Source of the DNA: Antarcticirhabdus aurantiaca
Lineage (GTDB): Bacteria; Pseudomonadota; Alphaproteobacteria; Rhizobiales; Rhizobiaceae
NCBI RefSeq assembly: GCF_009765365.1
Contig: NZ_VTOM01000007.1
Location: forward strand, 124,001 to 188,000
Direction of reading: 5' to 3'
Length of the DNA stretch: 64,000 bases
A program made the translations under genes and the position numbers. The notes beneath the pieces are model-generated. The model was not told the DNA's origin. It saw only the letters and a list, made by a program, of their open reading frames with translations, and did not search any database. Shown here piece after piece: positions 35,827 through 45,168 of the stretch (positions within the stretch are counted from its first letter, which is position 1; each line of letters begins with the position of its first letter).

Positions 35827-36351
35827 TCAAGCGTTCAGCGATTCGGCTTTCGCCCCTTCGACGTAATCGGCGAGCCGAAAGCGCATCTCCAGGAGCGCTT
35901 GGCCGGTCGCTCGCACGACGACCTCGTCCACGGTGGCGAAGGCGTATCGCCCCACCTGGTTCATGATCTCGTCGAGCTTCTCGGCAATGGCGAACGCGCC
36001 GCTCGTCGGGTGGATGCTCTTGTGCCGGCGATTCGCTGCGCTCGGCCGGCTCTCCACCAGGTCGCGCTTCACCAACCCCTCAAGCGTGCTCTTCAGCGTC
36101 GCCGGCTCGACGTGCAGCCATTCGGCAAGCTCGGAAGGCCGAAGTCCCGGATTGCGGACGATGACGGACAGTGCGCGAATCTCCGCCGGCGGCAGGTTCA
36201 GGCCCGCTCGGCGGGCGACATCTCCCAGCGTCTGTGCCCAAAGGTACGCGACGTCCGCGACGAGCAAGCTCATCTGGCTTCCGCTCACCGGGGGCAGTGC
36301 CGCATACCGACGCGGAGCGCTCGGTTCGAAGGTCAGGATCTGGGCAGACAT
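35827..36351 (-). CDS. MarR family transcriptional regulator
   Basis: A 174-residue winged-helix regulator. The central HTH (about residues 45-105) reads LPPAEIRALSVIVRNPGLRPSELAEWLHVEPATLKSTLEGLVKRDLV, followed by a wing with ESRPSAANRRHKSI. Flanking helices form the dimer interface. ATG 36351 is chosen over ATG 36384 because GGAGGAG stands 5 bases upstream of the former. The target is unknown. It is adjacent and convergent to the chemoreceptor gene, and nothing else nearby looks like a drug or phenol target operon. Confidence 0.88.
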   Translation of the reverse strand: MSAQILTFEPSAPRRYAALPPVSGSQMSLLVADVAYLWAQTLGDVARRAGLNLPPAEIRALSVIVRNPGLRPSELAEWLHVEPATLKSTLEGLVKRDLVESRPSAANRRHKSIHPTSGAFAIAEKLDEIMNQVGRYAFATVDEVVVRATGQALLEMRFRLADYVEGAKAESLNA

Positions 36352-36539
36352 CGGCGCTCCTCCGTTCCGACGCGACTCGGCCAAACGTGAACATTATAGG
36401 AACATTGTCGGACTGCGAGCAAGCTTACTCCACGAACACGCACCTTCGATGACGTCCATGGAAGGGCCATGCCAGGAACGAAGCCGGGCCAAACGTCGGA
36501 CTCGTCTCGTGTCCGGCGCCTGCTAAGCTGCTGATGCTG

Positions 36540-36615
36540 TGGCGACCCCGGCAGGATTCGAACCTGCGACCATCGGCTTAGAAGGCCGGTGCTCTATCCT
36601 CTGAGCTACGGGGCC
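36540..36615 (-). tRNA. tRNA-Arg (anticodon TCT)
   Basis: Minus-strand cloverleaf of 76 bases, starting GGCCCCGTAGCTCAGAGG and ending CGAATCCTGCCGGGGTCGCCA with encoded CCA. The loop CTTCTAA gives anticodon TCT. The anticodon stem CCGGC/GCCGA has a C-A mismatch at its outer pair. Confidence 0.95.
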
Positions 36616-36693
36616 GTCGCAGCCGTTCCATACCAGGATCGGCGCCGGTGCAAAAGCGCGGCCGCGGCCGATCGTCGAGCGGAGAGGGAACGG

Positions 36694-37578
36694 GTGGCGG
36701 ATCGGTCGAGTGGGCAGGATGGGGGAGGCGAGGCGCAACCGCCGGGCGATGCCGTCGGCCGGCGCCGGCGTTTGGCGGCCGTCGCGCGCGCCACGCGTCA
36801 AAGGCTTCGCGAACGGCGACGCGCCGAGTTCGGGCCACCCTTCGATCGGCGCATGGCGCTGATCGCGCTGGGCGCATTGGCGCTGGTCGGCCTGCTGCTT
36901 CCCTTCGATGGGCGGGTGAAGCTCGCCATGCTCGACGAGCCGGAGGGCGTACGCGCCTTTTTCGGCGTCGCGACCGATATCGGCCTGTCTGCCTGGTACG
37001 TGTACCCCTCGGCGGCCCTTCTGCTCTTCATCGTTTTCACCGATTGGCGCGGCTTGACGCGCGTCGGCCGGCGGCGCGTCGTCAACCTCTATGCCCACGC
37101 CTTCTACCTTTTCGCCAGCGTCGCAAGCGCGGCGCTGCTGACGCAGGTCCTGAAGACGATCTTCGGCCGCGCCCGGCCCGCGCTCTTCGACGAAGAGGGG
37201 CCGGTCGCCTTTCGGTTCTTCCAGCTGCCGCACCTTTACGCGAGCTTTCCGTCGGGGCACTCGACCACCATGGGCGCGGTCACCATGGTGCTGATGCTCT
37301 GGTTCAAGCCGCTGCGCATCCCGGCGCTTCTGGCGGGCCTGTGCTTCGCCTTTTCCCGCGTCGTCGTTCTCGCGCACTACCCCTCGGACGTCGTCGCCGG
37401 CTTCACGATCGGCGCGCTCGTCGCGCTGACCCTGGCGCGGTGGCTGGCGCGCCGGGGCATTCTCTTCGGCTACGACGAGGCGGCGCGGGGCTGGGCGACG
37501 CTTCTGCCGGAGCGCGCCGGCCATTGGCGCGACTTCGGCGTCCGCACCGTCCTCGGACGGCTCCGATCGGGTCGCTGA
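36694..37578 (+). CDS. Membrane-associated PAP2 family phosphatase
   Basis: A 294-residue integral membrane lipid phosphatase. After a basic cytoplasmic N-terminus (about 55 residues) it has five to six helices and the three PAP2 catalytic motifs: LKTIFGRARP (motif 1), SFPSGHSTTMG (motif 2) and SRVVVLAHYPSDVVAG (motif 3, His nucleophile). It probably dephosphorylates undecaprenyl-PP, phosphatidate or lipid A, but the substrate cannot be assigned. GTG 36694 has GGAGAGGGA upstream. The frame is open to 36589, inside the tRNA gene, so the upstream part is not coding. Confidence 0.9.
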   Translation: MADRSSGQDGGGEAQPPGDAVGRRRRLAAVARATRQRLRERRRAEFGPPFDRRMALIALGALALVGLLLPFDGRVKLAMLDEPEGVRAFFGVATDIGLSAWYVYPSAALLLFIVFTDWRGLTRVGRRRVVNLYAHAFYLFASVASAALLTQVLKTIFGRARPALFDEEGPVAFRFFQLPHLYASFPSGHSTTMGAVTMVLMLWFKPLRIPALLAGLCFAFSRVVVLAHYPSDVVAGFTIGALVALTLARWLARRGILFGYDEAARGWATLLPERAGHWRDFGVRTVLGRLRSGR

Positions 37579-37582
37579 AGCG

Positions 37583-38782
37583 TCAGCTGGCGGCGACGGC
37601 CGTGAAGCCCCGATCGAGATCCGCCAGGAGATCGGGCACGTCCTCGAGGCCGATCTGCAGCCGGATCAGGCCGCCCTCCGGCGACCCCTTGGCGACGCGG
37701 CGGTCGGACAGGTCGACGGGAATCGCGAGGCTTTCGTGCCCGCCCCAGGAATAGCCGAGCCCGAACAGCTTGAGCGCGTCGAGGAAGCGCACGACCGCCG
37801 CGTCGCCCCCGCGCAGCGCGAAGGAGAACAGGCCCGAGGAGCCGCAGAACTGACGGCGCCACAGGTCGTGCCCGGGGAAGGAGGAAAGCGCCGGATGCAG
37901 GACGGCGGCAACCTCGTCGCGGCCCTCCAGCCACTCGGCGATCCGCAGCGCCGACTCCTCGTGGCGGCGCAGGCGCACGCCCATCGTCTTCAGCCCGCGC
38001 AGGACGAGGTAGGCGTCGTCCGGCGCCGCGTTGACGCCGATCGCCATCTGCGTGTCGCGCAGCCGCCGATACGCCTCGGCCGTCGCCGAAACGCTGCCCA
38101 GCATCAGGTCGGAGTGGCCGCCGGGATACTTGGTGAGGGCGTGGATCGACACGTCGCAACCGTGATCCAGCGGCTTGAAGAAGATGGGGGTCGCCCAGGT
38201 GTTGTCGATCATGGTCACGGCGCCGCGGCTCTTCGCCGCCGCGGCCACCGCCGCCACGTCCATCATCTCGAAGGTGTTCGAGCCCGGCGCTTCGAGGAAG
38301 ACGACCTTGGTCTCGCCGCGCATGAGATCCGCGATCCCGGCGCCGACGTCCGGCGCGAAGTACTCGACGCAAACGCCCATGCGCTTCAGAACGGTGTCGC
38401 AGAAGTGCCGTGTCGGCGAATAAAGGCTGTCGACGAGGAGCACGTGGTCGCCCGCCCCGAGGAAGGCGAGGAGCGGGAAGGTGCAGGCCGCGAGACCGGA
38501 GGGCAGGAGGATCGTGCCCGCCGAGCCTTCCAGCTCGTTCAGCGCGTTCTCCAGCGCCGTGGTCGTCGGCGTGCCCCGCAACCCGTAGGTGTAGGCGAGG
38601 GTGGAGCGCCTGCGCAGCGAAGCGACGGAGTCGAACAAAACGGTCGAGGCGTGAACGACCGGCGGGTTGACGAAACCGTGAAAGCTTCGCGGATCATGCC
38701 CGGAATGGGCCAGCTGCGTGTTGATGCCCGTCGTCTGGGCAGAACTCGTCTTGTTATCGCTCATTCCGGAAGCTTTCGGCAT
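37583..38782 (-). CDS. metC: Cystathionine beta-lyase (Cys/Met metabolism PLP enzyme)
   Basis: A 399-residue PLP lyase of the gamma-family that cleaves cystathionine to homocysteine, ammonia and pyruvate. Seen are THSGHD-like AHSGHDPRSFHGFVNPPV, YTYGLRGTPTTTALENAL, LLPSGLAACTFPLLA, the Asp of MIDNTWATP and the PLP lysine in SIHALTKYPGGHSD (near residue 215). ATG 38782 is used. An ATG six codons in (38764) is equally possible, as neither has a strong ribosome binding site. It is divergent from aapJ, with the AT-rich 190-base spacer between them serving both promoters. Confidence 0.93.
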   Translation of the reverse strand: MPKASGMSDNKTSSAQTTGINTQLAHSGHDPRSFHGFVNPPVVHASTVLFDSVASLRRRSTLAYTYGLRGTPTTTALENALNELEGSAGTILLPSGLAACTFPLLAFLGAGDHVLLVDSLYSPTRHFCDTVLKRMGVCVEYFAPDVGAGIADLMRGETKVVFLEAPGSNTFEMMDVAAVAAAAKSRGAVTMIDNTWATPIFFKPLDHGCDVSIHALTKYPGGHSDLMLGSVSATAEAYRRLRDTQMAIGVNAAPDDAYLVLRGLKTMGVRLRRHEESALRIAEWLEGRDEVAAVLHPALSSFPGHDLWRRQFCGSSGLFSFALRGGDAAVVRFLDALKLFGLGYSWGGHESLAIPVDLSDRRVAKGSPEGGLIRLQIGLEDVPDLLADLDRGFTAVAAS

Positions 38783-38972
38783 CGCTGTTGATCATATTGT
38801 TGGCAGGTCTTGGAAATAACTGGAAAATTTCGTCATCCGCTTGACCTGCTGAATTTTATGGCATGAGATCGCGTCGTCGTCAGGCCCGAAGGGCCACGTA
38901 CCGGCATGGGCGGCGTCGGCGAAGCAGGGTCGCTACGTCCTTCTGAACCATTTCATCACGGGAAGGTAGACT

Positions 38973-39992
38973 ATGAACTTGAAGCTCCTGACTGCCGCGC
39001 TCGGCGTCACGATCGCCGCGCTGGCCGCCGGAAGCGCTTCCGCGCAGACTCTCGACGCGGTCAAGCAGCGCGGCAGCGTGCGCTGCGGCGTCAACACGGG
39101 TCTTCCGGGCTTCGCATCTCAGAACGACAAGGGCGAGTGGCAGGGCCTCGACGTCGACTACTGCAAGGCCGTGGCGGCCGCGGTCTTCAACGATCCGACC
39201 AAGGTCCAGTACGTTCCCTTGTCGGCCGTCCAGCGCTTCCCCGCGCTGCAGAACAACGAGATCGACCTTCTCGCCCGCAACACGACCTGGACGATGGACC
39301 GCGACACGGCCCTCGGCCTCGCCTTTGCCGGCGTGAACTACTACGACGGCCAGGGCTTCATGGTGAAGAAGGAGCTCGGCGTGTCCTCGGCCCAGGAGCT
39401 GTCGGGCGCCACGATCTGCGTGCAGGCCGGCACCACGACCGAATTGAACCTCGCGGACTACTTCTCGAGCAACAATCTCGAATACAACCCCGTCGTCATC
39501 GAGGCGCAGGCCGACGTGAACTCGGCCTACGACCAGGGCCGCTGCGACGCGCTCACCACCGACGCTTCGGGCCTCTACGCCTCGCGCCTCGAGATGGGCA
39601 ACCCCGACGACCACATCGTCCTGCCGGAGATCATCTCCAAGGAGCCGCTCGGCCCGGCCGTTCGCCAGGGCGATTTCCAGTGGTTCAACGTCGTCAAGTG
39701 GACCCACAACGCCCTCCTGAACGCCGAGGAGCTGGGCATCACCCAGGCCAACGTCGAGGAGATGAAGAACAGCCAGGTGCCGGACGTGCGCCGCTTCCTG
39801 GGTCTCGACGGCAACTTCGGCCAGGCCATCGGCCTCGACAACGCCTGGGCGATCAACGTCGTGAAGGCCGTCGGCAACTACGGCGAGATCTTCGAGCGCA
39901 ATGTCGGCTCCAAGACCCCGCTGGCCATCCAGCGCGGCCAGAACGCGCTGTGGACCGACGGCGGCCTGCAGTACGCCCCGCCGATCCGCTGA
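38973..39992 (+). CDS. aapJ: General L-amino acid ABC transporter, periplasmic binding protein AapJ
   Basis: A 339-residue binding protein with signal peptide (residues 1-24, cut after ASAQ) and the type II periplasmic fold of the polar amino acid family: LDAVKQRGSVRCGVNTGLPGF, GEWQGLDVDYCKAVAAAVF, DLLARNTTWTMDRD and ICVQAGTTTELNLADYF. By family knowledge Aap carries a broad range of L-amino acids in rhizobia and also influences efflux. A stable hairpin at 40013-40039 separates it from aapQ, as expected if the binding protein is made in excess. Confidence 0.97.
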   Translation: MNLKLLTAALGVTIAALAAGSASAQTLDAVKQRGSVRCGVNTGLPGFASQNDKGEWQGLDVDYCKAVAAAVFNDPTKVQYVPLSAVQRFPALQNNEIDLLARNTTWTMDRDTALGLAFAGVNYYDGQGFMVKKELGVSSAQELSGATICVQAGTTTELNLADYFSSNNLEYNPVVIEAQADVNSAYDQGRCDALTTDASGLYASRLEMGNPDDHIVLPEIISKEPLGPAVRQGDFQWFNVVKWTHNALLNAEELGITQANVEEMKNSQVPDVRRFLGLDGNFGQAIGLDNAWAINVVKAVGNYGEIFERNVGSKTPLAIQRGQNALWTDGGLQYAPPIR

Positions 39993-40012
39993 TCGCGCGG
40001 ACTTGACGCTAC

Positions 40013-40039
40013 GCCGCGGGCCGGTTTCCGGTCCGCGGC
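40013..40039 (+). other. Intercistronic stem-loop between aapJ and aapQ
   Basis: A 12-bp stem (GCCGCGGGCCGG / CCGGTCCGCGGC, one G-T pair) with a TTT loop, 20 bases after the aapJ stop. There is no T-run, so it is more likely an mRNA-stabilising or partial-termination structure. The rest of the 260-base aapJ-aapQ gap shows nothing else. Confidence 0.75.
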
Positions 40040-40252
40040 TGTTCGCAGGCATGCAATGGCAGCGGGACCGGACGCGCGGATGCGGTACCGCCCGCCCGTG
40101 CCTCGCCGGAGCCCGATCCGGCCGGCTGCGCCGTGGATCCGAGGCGGGGGTATCCCCGACCGCTCGGGACCGGCGCTCGACGTCCGAGCCCGCCGCCAAG
40201 CTGCGCCCTCCGGCGCCCAAAACGTCCATCTCGAAAGGTCGCGCGCGCTGAC

Positions 40253-41449
40253 ATGACGGTCCACACTCAGGCGATGCCCCCGCAGCGAACGCCGCGCCGC
40301 GATTCGCTGATCAACAATCCCACGGTGCGCTCGACCGCGATCCAGGTTCTCCTGATCGTCGCGCTCGTGGCCTTCGGCTGGTGGATCGTCGACAACACGG
40401 CGACCAACCTTCGCAACGCCAACATCGCCTCGGGCTTCGGCTTCCTCGAGAATCGCGCCGGCTTCGATATCGCCCAGGTGCCGATCGACTACACGTCGAA
40501 CTCGACCTACGGCCGTGCCATCCTGGTCGGCATCGTCAACACGATCATCGTGTCGGTGAGCGGCATCGTCATGGCGACGATCCTCGGCTTTCTCGTCGGC
40601 ATCGGACGCTTGTCGCACAACTTCCTGATCCGCGGCCTGTCGACGGTCTTCGTCGAGACCTTCCGCAACATCCCGCCGCTGCTGGTCATCCTGTTCTGGT
40701 ACTTCGGCGTTCTTTCGGTGCTCGGACCGCCGCGCAATCTCGAAGAGAACATCGCGGGCGTGTACCTCACCAATCGCGGTCTCCAGGTTCCCGCGATCGT
40801 CTTCGGCAGCTCCGCCTGGCTTCCGCTCGCGGCCTTCGTCGTCGGCCTCGTCGCGCTGTTCGTCATGTCGCGGCGGAATCGCGCCCGGCAGATGGCGACG
40901 GGCGAGCGGCGCAGCCTGGTCGGTCCGGCGCTGGGGCTGCTCGTCGGCCTGCCGCTCGTCGTCTACTTCGTCACCGGCGACCCGATCACCTTCGACGCCC
41001 CGCAGGCCACGCGCTTCAACCTCGTCGGCGGCTGGCAGATCAAGCCCGAGTTCCTGGCGCTTTTCCTGGCGCTGTCGATCTACACCGCGGCCTTCATCGC
41101 CGAGATCGTGCGCGCCGGCATCATGGCGGTGTCGAAGGGTCAGACCGAGGCTGCGGCCGCGCTCGGCCTGCGCCGCGGCCAGGCGCTGCGGCTGGTGATC
41201 GTTCCCCAGGCCTTTCGCGTGATCATCCCGCCCCTGACCAGCCAGTTCCTGAACCTGACGAAGAACTCCTCGCTGGGTCTGGCGGTCGGCTATCCTGAGC
41301 TCGTCGCGGTCGGCAACACGGTGCTCAACCAGTCCGGCCAGTCGATCGAGGTCGTGATGATCTGGATGGTCGTTTATCTCGGCATCAGCATCCTGGTTTC
41401 TGTGGGCATGAACGCCTTCAACGCCCGTATGGCTCTGGTCGAGCGCTGA
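40253..41449 (+). CDS. aapQ: General L-amino acid ABC transporter permease AapQ
   Basis: A 398-residue permease with about eight hydrophobic segments. It has the polar-amino-acid (HisMQ-type) signatures: TYGRAILVGIVNTIIVS, STVFVETFRNIPPLLVILFWY, and the EAA loop AGIMAVSKGQTEAAAALGLRRGQALRLVIVPQAFRVIIPPL. It forms the membrane channel with AapM. ATG 40253 is used with only a distant AAAGG site. It is 12 bases upstream of aapM. Confidence 0.96.
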   Translation: MTVHTQAMPPQRTPRRDSLINNPTVRSTAIQVLLIVALVAFGWWIVDNTATNLRNANIASGFGFLENRAGFDIAQVPIDYTSNSTYGRAILVGIVNTIIVSVSGIVMATILGFLVGIGRLSHNFLIRGLSTVFVETFRNIPPLLVILFWYFGVLSVLGPPRNLEENIAGVYLTNRGLQVPAIVFGSSAWLPLAAFVVGLVALFVMSRRNRARQMATGERRSLVGPALGLLVGLPLVVYFVTGDPITFDAPQATRFNLVGGWQIKPEFLALFLALSIYTAAFIAEIVRAGIMAVSKGQTEAAAALGLRRGQALRLVIVPQAFRVIIPPLTSQFLNLTKNSSLGLAVGYPELVAVGNTVLNQSGQSIEVVMIWMVVYLGISILVSVGMNAFNARMALVER

Positions 41450-41461
41450 GGAGGACGCCCC

Positions 41462-42958
41462 ATGGATGAACAGGTCGCCCGCTTCGTCGCTTCCGATGTC
41501 AAGCAGCCGCTGCCGCCGCCGTCGAGCGACATCGGCTTCCCCGCAACCTTGCGCAAGAATTTCTTCGCCACCCCGACCGACGCGATCCTGACGGTCGTCT
41601 TCGGCGCGCTCGTGCTCTACGTCGGCTGGCAGCTCCTGAACTGGGCGGTGCTCGACGCCGTCTTCACCGGCACCAACCGCACCGCCTGCCTCGTGGCGGA
41701 GGGCGGCCACGGCGGTGCCTGCTGGGCCTTCGTGCGCGCCAAGTTCGAGCAGTTCATCTACGGCACCTATCCGATCGACCAGCGCTGGCGGGTGAACGCC
41801 GTCTTCATCCTCCTCGCGGCGCTCGTCGTGCTCGTCGCCGCGCCGAAGATTCCCTACAAGCGCTACTCGGCCATCGCGCTCTTCGCGGTGTTCCCGGTCG
41901 TGTCGCTGATCCTCCTGACGGGCGGCGAGTTCGACATCGGCACCGGCTTCGTCGCCTTTCTGATGGCGATCGCCGCCGGCTTCACGGTCGCCGCGGCGGC
42001 CGGTCGACCGGACGTCGGCGGGCGAGGCGGCCTTCTGCGCATCGCAGGCGGCCTCGCGGCGCTGGCACTGGTCAGCCTTCTGGCGTCCGGCTTCGTCAGC
42101 TCCAAGTCGGTCGAATTCCTGGACTACCGATTCACGCTTCTCGCCTTCATCTCGCTTGTCGCCTCGGTCGCGTCCGTAGCGGTCTGCGTCGCGGTGACGG
42201 CTATGGCGGCAGGCATCGCCTCGGCGGCGAAGCTCCTCGTTCCGACCGGCATCGTGCTTCTTCTCGCGACCGTGCTGGTGCTCGACTACGGCATGCCCTT
42301 CGTTCCGACCAATCTGTGGGGCGGCCTCCTCGTCACCCTGGTGGTCGCGCTCTGCGGCATCACGGCCTCGTTGCCGATCGGCATTCTCCTGGCGCTCGGA
42401 CGCCGCTCCAAGATGCCGGCGATCAAGCTCATGTCGGTGATCTTCATCGAGTTCTGGCGCGGCGTGCCGCTGATCACCGTGCTCTTCATGTCGAACTTCA
42501 TGCTGCCGCTGTTTCTGCCGCAGGGCATGTCGTTCAACCAGCTCTTGCGCGTCCTGATCGGCGTCGCGCTCTTCTCGGCCGCCTACATGGCGGAGGTGAT
42601 CCGCGGCGGTCTCCAGGCGATCCCGAAGGGCCAGTACGAAGCCGCCGACGCCATGGCGCTGACCTACTGGCAGAAGATGCGGATGATCGTCCTGCCGCAG
42701 GCGCTGAAGCTCGTCATCCCGGGCATCGTCAACACCTTCATCGGCCTCTTCAAGGATACGAGCCTCGTCTACATCATCGGCATCGCCGACCTTCTCGGCA
42801 CGGTGCGGCGCGGCTTCTCCGATCCGAACTGGATCACCCCGTCCACGCCGGCGACGGGCCTCGTCTTCGCGGCCTTCGTCTTCTGGCTCTTCTGCTTCTC
42901 GATGTCCCGCTATTCGATCTCGGTCGAGCGGCGCCTGGACACCGGACACAAACGATAG
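41462..42958 (+). CDS. aapM: General L-amino acid ABC transporter permease AapM, enlarged
   Basis: A 498-residue permease, about 110 residues longer than the roughly 385-residue AapM of rhizobia as I recall it. The conserved N-terminal third ([35 protein letters not shown]) and C-terminal channel domain ([39 protein letters not shown] loop [22 protein letters not shown], ending [10 protein letters not shown]) match AapM. Between them (about residues 150-275) are three to four extra hydrophobic segments not expected in the family. GGAGGACGCCC precedes ATG 41462. Confidence 0.95.
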   Translation: MDEQVARFVASDVKQPLPPPSSDIGFPATLRKNFFATPTDAILTVVFGALVLYVGWQLLNWAVLDAVFTGTNRTACLVAEGGHGGACWAFVRAKFEQFIYGTYPIDQRWRVNAVFILLAALVVLVAAPKIPYKRYSAIALFAVFPVVSLILLTGGEFDIGTGFVAFLMAIAAGFTVAAAAGRPDVGGRGGLLRIAGGLAALALVSLLASGFVSSKSVEFLDYRFTLLAFISLVASVASVAVCVAVTAMAAGIASAAKLLVPTGIVLLLATVLVLDYGMPFVPTNLWGGLLVTLVVALCGITASLPIGILLALGRRSKMPAIKLMSVIFIEFWRGVPLITVLFMSNFMLPLFLPQGMSFNQLLRVLIGVALFSAAYMAEVIRGGLQAIPKGQYEAADAMALTYWQKMRMIVLPQALKLVIPGIVNTFIGLFKDTSLVYIIGIADLLGTVRRGFSDPNWITPSTPATGLVFAAFVFWLFCFSMSRYSISVERRLDTGHKR

Positions 42959-42969
42959 GATCGACGCCC

Positions 42970-43767
42970 ATGTCCGAAAACCTCGCCACCTCCGCGGCAG
43001 TCGCGCCGAGGGCGCCCCGCAACATGGCGGGCCGCGAGAACGCGGTGGAGCTGATCAACGTCAACAAGTGGTACGGCGAGTTCCACGTGCTGCGCGACGT
43101 GAACCTGCGCGTGCGGCGCGGCGAGCGCATCGTGGTCTGCGGTCCCTCGGGATCCGGCAAGTCCACCATGATCCGCTGCATCAACCGGCTTGAGGAGCAC
43201 CAGCGCGGCAACATCATCGTCGACGGCATCGAGCTGACCGGGGACCTCAAGAAGATCGACGAAGTGCGCCGCGAGGTCGGCATGGTGTTCCAGCACTTCA
43301 ACCTCTTCCCGCATCTGACCATCCTCGAGAACTGCACCCTCGCGCCGATCTGGGTTCGCAAGATGCCCAAGAAGAAGGCCGAGGAGATCGCGATGCACTT
43401 CCTCACTCGTGTGCGCATCCCCGAGCAGGCCCACAAATATCCCGGCCAGCTGTCCGGCGGGCAGCAGCAGCGCGTCGCGATCGCCCGGTCGCTGTGCATG
43501 AACCCCAAGGTCATGCTGTTCGACGAGCCCACCTCGGCGCTCGATCCGGAGATGATCAAGGAAGTCCTCGACGTCATGGTGGGGCTCGCCGAGGAGGGCA
43601 TGACCATGATCTGCGTGACGCACGAGATGGCCTTCGCCCGGCAGGTTGCCGACCGCGTCATCTTCATGGATGCCGGCCAGATCGTCGAGCAGAACGAGCC
43701 GGAAGCCTTCTTCCGCAACCCGCAGCACGAGCGCACCAAGCTCTTCCTCAGCCAGATCCTGCACTGA
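42970..43767 (+). CDS. aapP: General L-amino acid ABC transporter ATP-binding protein AapP
   Basis: A 265-residue ABC ATPase of the polar amino acid type. It has Walker A (GPSGSGKST, about residues 58-66), Q-loop [15 protein letters not shown], signature [15 protein letters not shown], Walker [14 protein letters not shown] and switch His in [14 protein letters not shown]. It energises AapQM. It is the last gene of aapJQMP. ATG 42970 lies 11 bases after aapM. An extended hairpin follows at 43791. Confidence 0.97.
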   Translation: MSENLATSAAVAPRAPRNMAGRENAVELINVNKWYGEFHVLRDVNLRVRRGERIVVCGPSGSGKSTMIRCINRLEEHQRGNIIVDGIELTGDLKKIDEVRREVGMVFQHFNLFPHLTILENCTLAPIWVRKMPKKKAEEIAMHFLTRVRIPEQAHKYPGQLSGGQQQRVAIARSLCMNPKVMLFDEPTSALDPEMIKEVLDVMVGLAEEGMTMICVTHEMAFARQVADRVIFMDAGQIVEQNEPEAFFRNPQHERTKLFLSQILH

Positions 43768-43790
43768 TCGGCCGATCCGGCCAAGCGAAC

Positions 43791-43824
43791 GAGGCCCGTG
43801 CCACCCGTCAGCGGCGCGGGCCTC
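43791..43824 (+). terminator. Terminator-like hairpin after aapP
   Basis: A 12-bp stem, GAGGCCCGTGCC / GGCGCGGGCCTC, with a 10-base loop, 23 bases past the aapP stop. It is followed only by TTGCG, so termination may be partial. Confidence 0.7.
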
Positions 43825-43918
43825 TTGCGTCGGCGGCTGACGTTCTCCGCAGGAACCCGCCCTTCCGGCCCGCTGTTGACTTGGCGGGGACGATCGAAGC
43901 ATCGGGCGGATCGAAGCG

Positions 43919-45103
43919 GTGGACGGGTATGAGGGCGGCAAGGGCGCGCGGCCGGGCGCCGTAAGCGCGAAGGTCAGCGAAGCGGTTGCCCAATCGGGCG
44001 AGGAGACGATCACGCCCGCAGCGGTCGCGCCGCGCTGGGCGATCATCGGCATCTTCCTGATGCTTCTCGTCGGCGCGCTTTATTTCACCGCGAGCTTCGT
44101 GCTCCCCGTCGTCTTCGCGCTGCTCTTCGCGCTGGTGCTCAGCCCGGTCGTGCGGGTCGCGCGCCGCAGGCTGCGCCTGCCCGAGCCGCTGACCGCCGGT
44201 ATCCTGGTTGTCGGCGCGTGCCTGGCGCTGCTGTTCGGCTTCTATCTCCTCAGCGGACCGGTCGCCGACATCGTCAACAATGCGCCGCGCTACGTCGCAG
44301 CGATCGATGAGCAGCTCCAGCCGATCCGCACGCGCCTCGAGCGCCTCGCGGAAGCCCAGCGCACGATGGTCGCGACGGGCGGGCCCCAGGATGCGCCCGA
44401 GCCTGTCGTGGTCGAGAGCCCGGGTCTGGTCGACAGCGCGACGACGCTTCTGCCCGAGCTCCTCGCCGGCGTCGCCTTCGCTCTGATCTTCCTGTATTTC
44501 CTGCTGGCCTCGGGCAACCTCTTCTACGCCAAGCTGGTCCACGCCATGCCGCGGCTGTCGGACAAGAAGCTGGCGCTGACGATCGCGGGCGACATCGAGC
44601 GCGAGCTGTCGCGCTACTTCTTCACGATCACCATGATCAACGTCGCGCTGGGCGTCGTGATCGGCTCCGCCCTCTGGTTCGTCGGCATGCCGACGCCCGT
44701 TGTATTCGGCGCGCTGGCGACGCTCGTCAACTTCATTCCCTATCTCGGACCGTTGGCGGGCATGATCCTCGTCGGCATCGTCGCGCTGGCCGAGTTCGGC
44801 AGCCTCGGCGAGGCGCTTCTTCCCGTCCTCGTCTACTTCGCCTGCACCTCGATCGAGGGCCAGTTCCTGACCCCGATGATCGTCGGACGTCGGCTGGAGA
44901 TGAACGCGGCGGCCGTTTTTCTGTCGGTTGCCTTCTGGGGCTATGTCTGGGGCGTCGTCGGCATGTTCCTCGCCGTGCCGGTGATGGTGGCCGTCAAGGT
45001 CTTTGCCTCGCACGTCGAGGCGCTGCGTCCCTTTGGAGACTTCCTGTCCGCGACCGATCGACCCGCTGGGCGGGATGCCTCGCCCGAGCCGTCCGAAGCC
45101 TGA
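43919..45103 (+). CDS. AI-2E family transporter (PerM/TqsA type)
   Basis: A 394-residue polytopic membrane protein of the AI-2E family. Hydrophobic segments at about 40-95 and 95-120 are followed by an extracytoplasmic helical domain (about 120-180) and further helices. The family signature is [43 protein letters not shown] and [24 protein letters not shown]. By family knowledge members include putative AI-2 exporters and sodium-proton antiporters, so the substrate is uncertain. GTG 43919 is the first start and lacks a strong ribosome binding site. A strong terminator follows. Confidence 0.9.
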   Translation: MDGYEGGKGARPGAVSAKVSEAVAQSGEETITPAAVAPRWAIIGIFLMLLVGALYFTASFVLPVVFALLFALVLSPVVRVARRRLRLPEPLTAGILVVGACLALLFGFYLLSGPVADIVNNAPRYVAAIDEQLQPIRTRLERLAEAQRTMVATGGPQDAPEPVVVESPGLVDSATTLLPELLAGVAFALIFLYFLLASGNLFYAKLVHAMPRLSDKKLALTIAGDIERELSRYFFTITMINVALGVVIGSALWFVGMPTPVVFGALATLVNFIPYLGPLAGMILVGIVALAEFGSLGEALLPVLVYFACTSIEGQFLTPMIVGRRLEMNAAAVFLSVAFWGYVWGVVGMFLAVPVMVAVKVFASHVEALRPFGDFLSATDRPAGRDASPEPSEA

Positions 45104-45112
45104 TCAAGCAAA

Positions 45113-45144
45113 AGGCCGGCGGCGCTTGGCAGCGCCGCCGGCCT
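45113..45144. terminator. Bidirectional terminator between AI-2E and OmpA-family genes
   Basis: A perfect 14-bp stem, AGGCCGGCGGCGCT / AGCGCCGCCGGCCT, with a TGGC loop lies between two convergent genes (stops at 45103 and 45169). It is flanked by AAAA on the left and CGTTTCG on the right. Confidence 0.85.
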
Positions 45145-45168
45145 CGTTTCGTCAGGCGTTCGGCCGCC

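Noticed and set aside
38801-38818. TGGCAG...TTGG resembling a sigma-54 promoter before aapJ
   Set aside because: The essential GC of the -12 element is missing at the required 10-base distance from the -24 GG.
39878-42949. A 1023-codon open frame antisense to aapJQMP
   Set aside because: It lies opposite proven transporter genes, has an Arg/Glu/Asp/His-rich low-information composition and no domain. This is typical of antisense frames in GC-rich DNA.
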